Positions 25,401-40,400 of a DNA stretch of 64,000 bases are shown piece after piece. The number at the start of each line of letters is the position of its first letter. The stretch's first letter is position 1. The stretch covers positions 15,313,201-15,377,200 of the forward strand of contig NC_092670.1 of the NCBI RefSeq assembly GCF_964355755.1, read 5' to 3'. This DNA is from Antedon mediterranea. Taxonomy: Eukaryota > Echinodermata > Crinoidea > Comatulida > Antedonidae. Made by a program: the position numbers and the translations under genes. The notes under the pieces were generated by a model that worked only from the letters and a program-made list of their open reading frames with translations, had not been told where the DNA came from and searched no databases.

Positions 25401-28400
25401 TGTATCTGTGTAGGAGATAGAAAGTTGTAACATGTTATTTTGTATATTTGAATAGAATTAGGAGAAATTTTCTTCTTTCTTTATACGAGTGGTTATTTAA
25501 ATTTAGTGTTAACTTTTAGTTGATAAAATTGTTACTTACAATCACCTGATTTTGTCCAAATTAGGACTCGAACAAGAACTTAAATGTTGATTTGCTTACA
25601 ATCAACCCGCCACCAGTCATAAAGCGTAAAGTCGCCACTCCCACCTCCCTTGCATTGCCCGAGTCAACAAGCGACAAGATACCAGAACTATCCGCAGCTC
25701 CATTTCGACTCGGAAACAGACTCATCTTCAGACGAAGTGAAAGTGGATCTCAGAGTCGGATTGAGGTAGTCCATTTGACGTCTACTATTCTGCATGAAGC
25801 TTTTAAAGATGATTTAAAATTCCTATGCATTTTGTATTGTACTAATTGTACATGGCTTCATGTGTAGAATGAGCACAGTATGGCGACCCTGTTCCTCGTC
25901 ACTCCTTTTAACCCAAGTTTTATTTGTTTTTAGCATGTTACCCACAATATGAGGAAATTGACAACACAAAATTTTATTGAAAAGTATTTTTAAATTCTGA
26001 TATTTTCAGAAACCAGAAAAATACTTTTATTGCCAATTAATTTTAGGTAAATAAAAAATTATTTATGGAACAATTTTATCAATCCTCAAGCTCTGTGACT
26101 GGAGTGAATGTTGTATTTGAAAAAAATTGATAGTACTTCAAACTAAGAGAATGCTTTCAAATATACTAAAATGTCTTGTGTACTAAAGGCCTAACAGCCC
26201 TGATCCCAGTAGTATCGTGATTAAGAATTTCTAAAACCCTGCAAGATGCTTCGATAGACATCACAGAACGTATCAGAAACAACCCAATGCAAACAAGACA
26301 AGAAGTTGAGCTCTTTGATATTTGAACAAGATCAGTTTGCCCACATCAATGGATGCATCCTGGTGACAGCTTGTGATTCTTTGTTTTAACAGCATTTGTG
26401 TTGTATCAAGGTCTTTTGGCCTCCTTCTCACCAGCTATCAAAGCCAATGTCACGCCATATCACAGTAACAGTCTTAGTGTATAAAGGTAAAATGTTCTGA
26501 AATATTTCGTGTGAGCTATCAAAACCAATCTCATGCGATGTCAAAGTTTTACAAACCATTGGTGTGTAGAGGTCTTATTGTATCAACACTAAACATGTAC
26601 TTTGGCCTTCAATTGTACCATATCTCCAGAAGAAATGCAGCATTAAACTGGTGGAGTGGTAGAGGTCTTACTGTATATCAGCGCTAGACGTTGCTGGCCA
26701 TTAATCAATACCTGAGATATTAAAACACAAACCATTGGTGTGTACTGTTAATGTCTGGTACTAGTTTACTGCCGACCTCGAAGAAGTAGAAGACGACTAT
26801 AAACCTGTTGTGTTTAAGTCAAGAACTATAGTGTGTTCCAAGTGAAACCAAGCCATCTTGTTTCTGATAACAAAAAAGGAAATTTTTATTTCCTAATAAT
26901 GTAAAGTTATTGTATACTGTATCTCTTCCATTAGAAGCTGTTATCTTTTCCTTGTATCATTATGATGTCTGTTAAATCAGCATGTGTTATAACTGTGCAT
27001 TCTGTGTGTCTATTTCAAGTGAGCATTGTCTATTTCAAGTGAATGTTGTCTATTTCTGTATGTTTTCCTCATAAAGCATGATGTTAATTCTTCAAGCATG
27101 ATCAGTGATCTTATCTTGTTATGTATTTCAGCATTAAAGCTAGCCCAGGTTCTAGACCGAAATTAGTAAAAACAAATGTTGGCATATATGGCATTTCATG
27201 TATATGATCCTGTACATGAACTCATATTCAGATAAAAACAAATGTAACGTTGACTGCCTGGAGGACTAACACATAAAAGACAATAAATACAGACTTGAAA
27301 GTCTTCTGTAAATGAAAGTATACAATTAAGCTAATTTCTGAATAGGTATAGGATTGATTGATTATTTATTGATTATTGATTGATTATTAGTGGAAAGGGT
27401 CATAATAATATAAGTTCAAATCGCCACTATACCTGTGATATTGATACCGTACCACAACAGAAAAATAAAGTGTGCAATCTTTATGAAATCATGTCAAAAT
27501 TATTCTCCTGCAGTTTACTGCAGTAAATATGATTTTAGTATGTTTCAATGTAGAAGTTTGTATAATATTAATTATGTATGAAAAATACAGAACTGTACCT
27601 TAAAACAAACATTATTTAAAGAGTACAGTATTTCATAATGTAATTATTACTGCAGTAACTAAAGCTAAATACTTTTGACATACCTGTTCCCTTAAAAAAA
27701 AATGTATTATTCATTGTTATATCACTTTGTATTTCTTTATGTCACAGTTTTAAATATTTTGTTACATTTATTTTTCCCCAATTTTATTTGCTATCATGGT
27801 GCTATTTGGATGTAGGAGGTAGGTGTAGTTAATCAAACTAAACATTGTCAGGTCCACAAAGAGCATGCGCATTTTAAGAGAGAGATCACATGAACTATCC
27901 TGGTATGAATGCTTAATATGCAAATTTAAAATAATTAATATGCAAATAAGTTTCAGTTAGTATTGTAGTCTCATGGCCAAACAGTTAGATTTTTTATTTT
28001 AAAAGGTTATTCAAATAATACTAAAATAAACCCCAAAAAAATATGCAATTACTATAAAATATTTAAATAAAAAATATAAGTTGATGTTTCTTTGCAAATT
28101 AAAGTGACTTATTTATACTTTTTTATTTTAGTCAACTAAACGGCGATGGCATAGTGGACCGGCACAAGAGTCAACCACAAGTCCAGGAAGGGCAATGCAA
28201 GCCACACTAGCCCAGAGCAAGTCTGTTGGTAAGACATTGTTTACAAACACTTGCAGAAATTATCTTCCCCCCCCCCCCCTTTTTTTTTTTCTTTTTTACA
28301 AAATTATTTCTTCACAAGGCAAAAACACACGATGCAAAGCATTTAGTGATCATGTCAAAATTATTATACTGCAGTTACTGCAGTACTAAATTTTAAACTC

Positions 28401-31400
28401 TTTACATCCTGTTCATACAATTATTTAGCAAGCTCTTTTTTGGATAACTATACAGTATACACTGAAACATACATACATTATTGCAGTAAAAGATGTACTG
28501 TAGTAAACTGCAGTACAATAATGTTGACATGATCCCTTAGCTATTTCTTCTTTATAAATACAGTCACTGTATACAGGTTTTTTAAAAGGTAATACTTTTT
28601 TATGGCATCTATATTGAATGGCTAATAAATACTATACAAAAAAATACTATACAAAAAAAATTATAAACATTTCTGTACTTTCTTTTATTTCAATAAGGCT
28701 GCTTAAAACAACTTTTTTTAGCATAAAATATTGTTTGATGCTTTTTATTTAAATTTGTTATTTTCCTTTCATGCTCTTATAATACTGTACTCTTGAATTT
28801 TCATGTTTTTTTTACAACTGTTTGCTATGATTATTTAAGTATAAAAATCATTCTCTGGTTGAACTGGATTAGTTAAAATATACGTGAAAACCTTTTATTA
28901 GACTTGGCCCGTCCATATCGTCCTCATCCTACACAACCACCCTATTCTCATCCATATTTTGATGATTTGTTTCAGTATCATGGAAAATTGTGTAATACAG
29001 CATCACATGTGGTGCCTATATCATGTATGTTCATTTTCATCATATCATTTCCTTCATCTCTCTATCAAAATAATTAAAGGTTCGCCTCGCAACTACTTTG
29101 CAGCCATGAGGATGCGTGAGTATGTAACCGAGCCTGAACGACGAAGGCCTCAGCAGCAATGGTCCAGAGCCAGACATTTTTCTGAAGAGGACCCCTTCAG
29201 TACACCTTTTCACCCTGTAAGCTATTCTAGCCTAGATGCAGTAGAACCCCTCCTGTGGGATACCACTATTAAGTTGCGCTTATGTCGACAATTAACTCAA
29301 CGCAACTCAACTCAACTAAAAGACACAAGTTGCACAAAAGCGCTGTCAAGCAGCGAATGAGCAACTCAGCGGAACTAATGAGCAAGCGCTTATACCATTT
29401 GTATTCATTGTAACTAGTCGTGGTTACCATAACATGACGTGATTCGTAGTTGTATAGGAACCATGCACAAGTGCTTATTTTGAAACTGATCAATACTGGT
29501 CACGATTATCCTTACTGCACGTGTGATGTTATTCAAAGTTTTCAGTTGCATACATTTTTATTTTATTCAATTTTCAGGCACAAAAAAACATGACAACAAG
29601 ACAGCGGTGCAGCACCCTGAGGATTGCCATGAGTGCAAAGCACTATCGAGATGGCTCTCCATATACTGCACTTGAACAAATAAGTAAACCATAAAAAGAC
29701 AAAGATATAAAAATTTAAAATTGCGAGGCGTCAAGTTGAAAAATCATTAAAATTGAATCTAAAAAATATATATATATAAATATTATGTACAGATAAAAAT
29801 GATTGTTTAAAGATAAAAAAAAATAAAAAGTTTAAAGTTGCCTGACATAAGACCGGAGAGCTGTCACAAATGTGTTAAAACTAAATAAAGAATGTTCTCT
29901 AATATAATTAGGAATCTCTTGCCATACACGGGGAAAATTAGTGTACAATGAATATTTAAAAGAATTGGTTCTGGCATATTTGTGTTTAAAAATAACTGAT
30001 TCGGAATACCTTGGATTAAAATCAACAAAATCGTGAATATTAAGATCAATTCGACCATACATACATTTCATAATAAAAAGTATACTGAGAAAACACACTC
30101 TCTGGTCCATAGATGGCAAATTTAAATGTTCGAGCCGTTGCTCGTAATCGTCCTTAGCACACAATTTTGTGATCCTTCGAAGAGGTTTATTTATGCTAGT
30201 AATATGTTGTTTTTGATGAGGCACCCAAACAGGGGCAGCATACTCAAGTATGGGCCTACATAAACCGTTAAAAAGCCTCATCAAAATTACAGGGTCGTTA
30301 AATATCACAAAACGCTTTATGAATCCGACAATTTGGAGAGATTTTGTGGTAATTGCGGACACATGCGTTGACCAAGAGAGATTGCTTTCAAAGTGAATAC
30401 CAAGATATTTGTAGGAGGTAACTGCTTGAAGGTCATTAGTGTGAATGTGATAACGAGCATGAATGGGATTACGTTTGCGAGTAATATGGAGAACTTTGCA
30501 TTTTTTAGCATCGCGAGGTATTGTGGTACTGAGAGGAACTGAAAGCAACTGATAGAAACTAACCCTATGTTAACATTTTTTGTGCGCTTGCCAGTTGCGG
30601 TCAGTTGAGGTCAAGGTCAGGCTCGGAGCGATTGTGTCGACACAGTTGAGTTGAGTTCAGTTGATACTTTTCCATGAAACAAGCAAAATGTAACATTTGT
30701 TTAACACTGATATTATTCAGAGGACACTTTGATGGGTCCTAGGTGTCGTCTTAATAGGAGGTTCTACTGGACATTTATTTGGCATTTTTTTATTTTATTA
30801 TTTTATTTTATACGTTTGCCTATTTTCTTAAACATATTTTAGATTCAGATTATTTCAGTTCTTATTAAAATGTTTCACTTTAAAAAAAAAACTTTTTTTT
30901 ATTCTTCCTTATTTTTTACCTATACTTACAAATTTTAGAATTAAAACATTATTTTGGTAGAATAATGGTAATCTCATATTAATATAAAAAACAATTTTTG
31001 GAAATTTAATTTTATAGTATAATATTTTACATTATTTAGAGATAGTGTAAAGAAAATTAATTTTAATGAAATTACCAACTATAATTACTAAAGCTGAAAG
31101 TTATTCATTTTTTTTTTTTTAGCATCTTTCTTTCTCGCTTGAGATTTTGAATAATTTATACAAAAATTAAATAAGTTCATGTAAATTAACAAACGTTTTA
31201 CCATTCCAGAGATCATATTCTGAATCTTATGTGAGAAAGAAAGGTCAGTGTAACCATGACAACAATCAACAGTCCGTTTCTCCCTTTTACCTGCTTTGCT
31301 TGCATCAGCTCTTTAGATTATTTTTCAGTATTATAGTGTTATCAAGTTTAATACTCATGATTGGTCGTAAACGTGCGAATAAGTGTCCTATGCTGAACTC

Positions 31401-34400
31401 GCCACAAAATGTTTTGTCACATCTTTTAGGGTAGTTGTTTTGTCACATCTATTAGGGTGGTGAAGGTAATCATTTTAAAATCATCCGACATCGGTGTCTG
31501 TAGGTAACCACAGGTTTTTGACTATGAACATGACATTTTCATGTGAGCTTATTGCATACCTATACTAAGTTGAAAGTTCAAATTTACAGGCAGCCAATTA
31601 CATTATTGATGGTATAAGCCTTATAATTTATTTTAGTTATAGTATTAATGTTCTGCCACCTCAATGCAACACAATCTCTCTCTCTCTCTATGTTTATTAT
31701 AACATGGCTTTTCAACATTATTGTATTTGATATTTTGTCCAAGTTGGTTTATTGATCGGTCGGTTTTAAACATTTGAGCACCGGACGCTTATTCACATTT
31801 TACGACTTCTTTTTAATTCATACTAATTTTCAAGCATACTTCTTAAGATCAGTTGTTGAACTTGTATTGTTGCATTTGTCATGACTAAAGTTTAACCCAC
31901 AGATTTCACCTTGTCCACGTCCAGTACCCATTATTTTTTTTCCCAACGTGTTTAAAGGCCGAGATGCACAACATTGGCAAAAATAATAGTGGGCGCTATA
32001 AGCATGAGCATAAATCAAATATGCCAGTTGTTCTTTGACTGAATGGTTCAAAATCCATTGATGACATTGGTTTTATTGGGTTTTTTTTTGGGGGGGGGGT
32101 GGGAGGGGGAGAGAGATCATATTTAGAGGGTTAGGTTCAGTTATATTTAGGATATATAGGTGAATTATTCATGATTTCTGCCTTAACACGTTGGGGAAAA
32201 ATAATGAGTCCAGCACATCTGATTACTGCTGTAATAACTGCATTCACTCTGTTGCTCATTGTAGAAATGTTTGTTTGTAATTTCAGTTCTCCAGTTCAGA
32301 ATATTCATTAGACAGAATGGATATAGATTCAGGTAATATGTAAACACTCAGAAGAAAATGAAAAGATAACTTGTGGTTGTTGTTCTGGACAATAATATCA
32401 TGGAGAATATCCCCTGAGGCACCCCTCAATCTACCCTCCCCCCCCCCCCCACTTTCTTTAGGACTACTACTCTCAGGAAAACGACTGTATCCAATTAACC
32501 CTAATACTAAGGTGGTTGTTGTCCTACAATTTTTTTTTCCCTTAAAAGATGTTACAAAAGAACAACAATATTTTAGGTTAAATAATTATGTTCAAAAGTA
32601 GTGTTACAATATCTATATTAATTTACCTATTTTGTCCAATTACAAAAATTCTGTTATTTCCTGTGTATTACTGTACCTGCCAACTACTGTAAACACACCA
32701 TCCTTTGGATGAGACTTTTGATGTTGATCCTGTGTGTAGCATGATTTGTGGGATTGTCTTTTCACCACAACTGGATTCACCACAATAACTGAATCATACT
32801 ACTGGAAATATGGTCATTCAGACTTTCACAGGCTATTGTTCGTGTCATATACCGGATACATTATTAATACTATTTTGAAACTTTACTAATTTAGCCATAC
32901 TGTATTTGTATAGCAATCCAATTATATAATGCGAATTAGTGGGTGGCTTTAACTTTCTTTTAAAGAGTATATAATGGATCTACTGTTAACACAATTTTCA
33001 AGCCTTTATCACAGAATTCAAGTCTTTTTATTGTGGTGTATGCATGACTGCACAGAATGCATTTTACATACAGCCTACATATTATCATAACAGGTTGTTA
33101 ATGTTTGTACATCACAGGTGTTAATACTGTATATTCGTACCACTGTGTACCAACAAGATTCATTGGTTGTATTTGTAAAAGTCAAGCATCACATGATACT
33201 ACCATGGTATACAAACCACTATTTAATTTGATGTTATCAGTTGTTAGACAGAAAGAAATGATAGTACCACAAATAAACCGACTTATTAATTTGTGAATTT
33301 AATGTTCGTCTCATGTTGGGCCTGTCTATTTCATTACAGTGCTGTCTTTTGCTAAAGCATACAGCTTTCTCCATTATATACTCTTTTTACTAATAGCATT
33401 TCTCTTTCATCTTTTTTAATATGTTTGCACTATCACGCTGTGCTGCTGCTTTTGCCTTCCATTTCAACCTTTTGTTTACATGCATGCTTAATTCATTGTT
33501 GATTTTTTAAATCATACTACACCGTATATCCTCTGGTATAATCCCACGTCCTCCCCCTAGAACAAGAAGTCTTTTGAGGGTGTGACTAGAGAGAGGCCTA
33601 CACCCAGACCAAAAGTCAATACTGGGACTATTGGGAATATGCCTGAGACATAAAGTAGATTACACCTGAAGTTGAATTATACCTGAGGATATACAGTAGT
33701 AACAATTTTATTTATATTATTATATCATATTTTGTTGTATATTCAATTTCTAATCTAATTTTCTGTATTTGTGTTTTTTTTTTATGTTAGTTTGTATATT
33801 ACAGTATACAATTTGGTTATATTTCCATAAAAATTGAATTTCCATAAATAAATATTTTTTTATTGCCCACTTTTATGTGTGCTTTACTCGCCATCATATA
33901 CTATGTCTAGCCAAGGATCTATCTTAAATGAGTATTATGGTGGACTATTGTTTCTCACAATAGCCCACCATATCACCATACCTACAAACGATAGATAGAT
34001 TTTCTAGGCTACAACATCAAGCCTTGCTTTATTAACATATTTGGGGAAACTATATATTTAATAGGCTCTTTGTACAATTTAGTGATCATGTCAAAGTTAT
34101 TCTACTGCAGTAACTACATTTTGACTCTTCCAATGTAGATGTTTATGAGCAGGCAGTCTGAGTCACTTCATAAACAGTGTGTATAATCAGGGAGTTGTAA
34201 AATCTCCCTGGTATAATTACCCCAAAAAAGAAAGAAATTTCATTTGTAGAATAAAGAGGATAAGCAATTAGTTACTGCATTAACTGCAGTAGAATACTTT
34301 GACATGATTCCTTAGCTTCTTGGAACCTCTTCTGACCATGTATCATTTAGTTCTTTGAGTTATATATTAACTATCATCAACTCAGGCTATGAGAATGAAA

Positions 34401-37400
34401 TCTAATAGTTGGCTAATTTACAGACTGCAAATATTGCTTTTATTTATTTATTTTGCATTTTGTTTAATAAGATAAAACAAAGATTTTGATTTGCAAATTT
34501 ACAGAGGAAGAGGAACTTACGTTTGTTCGTTTTATGAAGGCACATAAATGCTATGAAATCATACCTACAAGCTCTAAACTAGTTGTTTTCGATACCCAGC
34601 TGTTGGTAGGTATACGTTTCTCTAGTATAAGCCCACCTTGAGGCTTTTAAGCCCAGGCTCATATCTGGTATAATTTTGTACAGCATATATGGGTATTGGA
34701 GTGACTTCTATATTTTTGAGTCTCAGTTAATTTTTTCTCCAGTATAAACTCACTCTGGTCGTTATAAGGATAAATTAGATATGTGGATCCATTTTTATTT
34801 TACATGTGTTTGTAGATAACAACCTCTATATTTTGGGTCTTAGATATTAGCCCACTACATAGTGTAAATCCACCCGAAAAATGACTTTTTGCTATTTTAC
34901 AGTACTAATTTTGCTTCAAGCAATTTTCAATCTAATTTTGTCAGAATGATATAGATAAAATATAATTTGGGCAAATAAACTGTGTTGAAGCCATTGATAC
35001 TCTACTGTTTATCTACTACAATCACTTGTTTTTATAGGTAAAGAAAGCATTTTATGCTTTAGTTTACAATGGTGTGCGAGCAGCTCCATTGTGGGACAGT
35101 GCTAAGCAGGATTTTGTTGGCAAGTTTTATATTTAATTTTATAATACATATTTTTCTACAGTTGCTTAATAAGAAATGTTTCATTACTTTTAATACTGTT
35201 TTTGGTTACCCATACTACTGTACATGTATATTATAAAAGTGAATATCTTTCAATTATTCAACAATTACCAATTACAGGCTGATAATTAATTAAATAAATG
35301 AATGATGTTTTATGTATTTTTAGGAATGTTAACTATAACAGATTTTATCAGTATACTGCAGTACTACTACACAACACCATATGTAAGTAATTTTTAACAG
35401 ATACAATCCCTCTAAACTCCCATTGCCATTGCCAATGCCATTTTCTTGTCACATAATTATTTACTTTGACAAAATTATTTACCTGAAAAACAGTAATTTA
35501 ATGGGGAAAGTAGTCAACCAGAACAGACAATGTTAATTTGTAAGCCGAAATAATTATTTTTCTTTGGTTTTAAATTATTTAACTTTTACGTTTGATATTT
35601 AGTCATCGGTATGTTTTATGGGAGACAAAAAAAAAATCTTATTTTTCTATTTGATATGATATCATGTTTTTAATATTATATTAAGCTAAATCCATAATTT
35701 ATTGGATTTTCATTTAACCTTTATAAATATTTTAACCAACTTTTACAGGAAAAAATGGACAAGTTGGAAGAGCATAAGATAGCAACATGGAGAGGTGAAA
35801 ATCTTATTAAAAATACATTTTTAGTGTTGATTTAACCTCCAATCAACTATTTTTAAAATACATGTTTTTTCTCAATTATGCAATGACCAGCAGTTTACTC
35901 ACACATAAACTGAAGAGCTTGATGTACTTGCAGAATCATGAAATTGTGCACAAATTTATGTAACCTGACAAATTGTTTGACTGCTTCAGACCTTATTTTT
36001 GTTTGTTTTTCCATATAACTGCCCTTTTAGTAGTTTTAGCATTAGTAATGGCATATAGCTGCAGCTCCATTATCGTTCCTAATCTATAGGCGTTAGCAAG
36101 TGGGCTACATTTTTTACATTGCAATGCAAAATATAGGACATTAGGCTATGTTTTACCATTTTTATCGCCCCTCTATTTTAATATGCTTGATCCACCACTG
36201 TCATCAGCTTTACTGTGTCTACTCTTTGTAGAACTCTTTGAAATTCCAACAGTAAGACGAAGTAACATATAGAATCTGTAGATGCACATGCCTGAGATAA
36301 TCAATAAAAGTCTTTCACACCTGTTCTGGCACGGTTTCAGTCCGGTGGCAGAAAATCAAATCGACTACAATGTTTTTCACCAACGCGCATACCAATTGCT
36401 GCATAGCCATGTGGAACATCGTTAAAACAAAATAATGACATTCAAGTTGATTTGCCAACTCCGGACTGGAACCATACAGCAACAAGTGGTGTGAAATACC
36501 CTTTAGTCCAGATCTCTTACCATTGTGCCATATGTGTCATATACAACTACAAAACTTGGATTGGTGTACAGTAAATGTAAAGACGTTTTAGTACTGTGAG
36601 ATTGTCAACCTTGCTAAAAAGGCTTTTGAAAAATCGTTCAGACTGGGTAGAAGAAATAGTGATAAAGAAAATACACTCCCCAGATCCATCATTCATGACT
36701 ACACCCATATTTGATCATAGTTTTAAAGATATATTGTCCCCTAGAAAAATAATTGAAAAAGTATTTGATTGAAAAACTAATTTTACCTGATATAGAAAAA
36801 AAATTGTCAACTGAAAGCCCATTGTTTTGAATTAATGGGTTTTTGGTTAAATTTAGCTTAAACACCATTTTTGTTTGTGGGAAAAGTGAATAACTTTATT
36901 AAAAATAAATTGCCTATTAAAATTTTGATTTTATACATCTTTATTTTTCATGTTTTAGGTGACAATACATCTTTTTGTGTTACTGTATTAGTGCATGATT
37001 GTGATTTATAGTAACGTCATTTCATTCATACCATTTCCTTTTCATTAGATGTGTTGAAAGTCAAACAGCGTCCTCTTGTGTTCACACACCCGGATGCAAG
37101 GTTAGTCTCCACCCTTGAATCTTGAATTTCCATTTAATGTTTACTCCTGTTTTTCTAGATGTTTTGAGTAGCATCGGCGCATATAAATCTTTAGTATACA
37201 CAAACCCGGACACAAGGTAAGGTGTATGTCACCAAATCATTCTACTGCAGTTACTGCAGTAACTACAGTCTTTACTGCAATAACATGATTTTAGTATGTT
37301 TAATGAAATAGTTTATGAATAATAAGTTTTGAGTGTGTTTGTCCAAAAAAGATTAATAAAAAACAGGTTTAAGGGTATACAAAATGTAGTTTGTACTGCA

Positions 37401-40400
37401 GTAACTGCAGTATAAACATTTTGACATGGTTCCTAATGGTGTATTTCACCAAATCATCTCGCATTGTATTTTTTTGTTGAGAAGAACATTTACTCTACTG
37501 TAGGAAACATGCTCATTTACCTAAGATGTATCAAAACATATCCATCTAATGCTAAAGCTTGGTTTCCACTTAAACGCAACACAAAGTTGTGTTGGCCAAT
37601 CACAAACAACAGTTTGGATGGTATATCATATTGTGATTGATCAAATTGCTTGCCTTGCATGTCCTTGCATTTAATGAGGAATCCAGTTTAAATTCTTGTA
37701 GGCAACCAATTATAACATTAATAAAGTTCATATTTGTTTGTATTGATAGCATTTAGTTCTCGAACACAAAAAAAGATAAAAAAATATCCAGCTATTAATA
37801 AGTTCTTGTAATCAATGATAACATTTTATTTATTTATTTTTTTTTTAATTATCTTTTCTGGAGGTCTAGTCATCCATAAAAAATTTCAAAATATATAAAA
37901 TACTGTAGTGTTTATCAAAATTTTGTCCATTACCAGATTATTTTCAGTTGTTCACCATGTAGAGCACATTAAATTTTTAAAATGTGTGCAATAGTAGTAC
38001 ATTTTTACATACGCAGTGTTTTCATATGTGCTCCATGCTTTATATACTGTATTATAGGTGTAATGCAAAACTTTTTAAATTTTAAATTAATTTCTTCTTG
38101 TAATGCCATGTTTTTATATGTGATCATTTTTTGAATATAAACATTATTTTAAAATGTATTGTCAAAGCACCAGAAAAATTGAGTCGTAAAAATAATAATA
38201 ATAATGCCCAATGCACAAAACCTCTAAGCTCTTCACATTATTGCCCCGGTAATGTCAAACATGTCTGGAAACATACTCCCATAATGTTGCAGTCGTAATC
38301 AGCGCAGTTGTGTTTTGACCTATACCAGGTACCCATTTGTACACCTGGGTGGAGAGACACAAATGTAATGCGACAAACTTTGGATTCAAACCCACGATCA
38401 GCTATATATAATAGTCCAACGTCCAACACACTGCGCCACATGCCCTTACAGTTTTACTTCTAATCTGAATGTATACATTTCCAAAGCTCATTGATTTGTA
38501 ATACTAAGTGAATGTCCATCTTATTTTATGTTTAATTTACCTTCATTTTATTTATTTTTTTTTTTTTCCATAGTTTGTTTGAAGCTGTGCGTATGTTAAT
38601 TCAAGAAAAGATACATCGCTTACCAGTCCTGGATAAAACAACTGGCAACGTCATTTACATTCTCACTCACAAACGCATCCTAAAGTTTCTCTCACTTTTG
38701 GTAAGATGAACATTTCAGTTGTGTGAAACAATTTGTTTTTAAGATATTCATTTTTTGCCACAATAAAAGAAGCTGCCTTTTATTGTTAAATTGGTTGTTA
38801 AGTTTTCTAAAAATTTAACACATTTACAGGTGTTAAAGTCAGTAATAAAGAGGCCTTGAGACAACCTCATTATGCTTACATAATCCTATAAATGAAGTTG
38901 GTAAAATTTACCAAAATAATATCATACAATTACAGTATTACAAAATATATTAATTTATAGGATCATAGTTCTTATGAGAGAGAACGTCTTTTTAAAATTG
39001 ATGTGTCCAGTATCAAGTATTTATTTTCCAATAAAAAGGTAGTACGTTTAAGTGTGCAGGATTCATCTTTGGTTTGAGCATGGAGCTAACAGTTATAAGT
39101 TTGCCGTCTCACTCACTAATTTATCTTTGTTTAGTTTGTTATTGTTTTTTTTTTCTTGTATATAACACCTGTCGTTATTATGTTAAATAATATTAAAATT
39201 AGGTTAGTTGTGTAGGGCTGTATGTAAATATAAAAATGAGAACATTATCTAGACGATAACCTATTTTAAATCTATTTTGATTATTCACAGTTCAAATAAT
39301 ATTTATTTAGTCACAAATCAATAATAACCCTGAGGGAGATTATAGGCTAAAACCTACAGAGATTCTGCACTCACTTTATGGTAACAAAACCATAAACAAA
39401 ACAAGAAATTAAAAAATACAAACACAATAAATAGAAAATAGAAAACAATAATATTCTGAAATGTGTTTATGGTAGAACTGCATTTAATTCTTGCATTTTA
39501 GAAGGCAGACAAGTTAATAATAAGACACTTCATGTCCTAAAAAATGTGATTGGCCCATATATGGTAGTGCTATGCTTAAATATGGTAGTGATATGATATC
39601 ATTATGTCCATATATAGGCACATCACATTTTTTTGACACATGATATTTGATAGCGTAGACAGGGGTTTAAGGTCACCAGTGCAGTTTACTACTTAGCTCA
39701 CCGTGTAGTGTAAAATCAAACTTGTAAAATTATGATAATTACTTAAATTTGCTGACAAAAATGCTCTTTCTAATGTGCATGTTTTTTTGTTCTTAGTATA
39801 AAATTAATTAAGAGATTTTTACAACGTACAATAACTTCAAAATAAAATTTAATGACGTTTAGGAACCATCATGGAACCAGTCTCAAGAACAAACGACTAA
39901 ACTTAACAAGATACAAAGCACCAAAGGGTGACAGGAAATACTTAAACAATTAGTAACAAAGACTGAAAAATTTTGTGTTTCGTAGTGTAGTTGTTAATTT
40001 TATTCATTTTTTCTTCAGAATGGTTCCGAAACGTTGATCTTTTATGTCATTTAATTTTATTTTTAAATAAAATTAATCGTAAACAAAAATATAAATTGGT
40101 CACTAACATAGTGTTAAAACAGCACATTACAAAAGATCCTCAGTCCCCTTGGTTATTTACAAAATCAAACATAGGAATTGTATTGAAATATTGGTTTTGC
40201 TCTATTTATCTAGGTTTTTCTCTATTGTTAACTGCATGATGTACAGTACTTCTAGTATTAACCTTTTTTTACCAAAAAAAAAATGGTTTATTGTCAATTA
40301 AATTGGGTCTTTTATTGGTAATTACATTTTTAAAAATATGTGCATTTTTAAATTTATGTGATATTTTTACAAATTTTGTTTTTGATATGTTATATTTTTT

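Noticed and set aside
38238-38441. 67-residue minus-strand frame
   Set aside because: It is the body of the tRNA-headed SINE.
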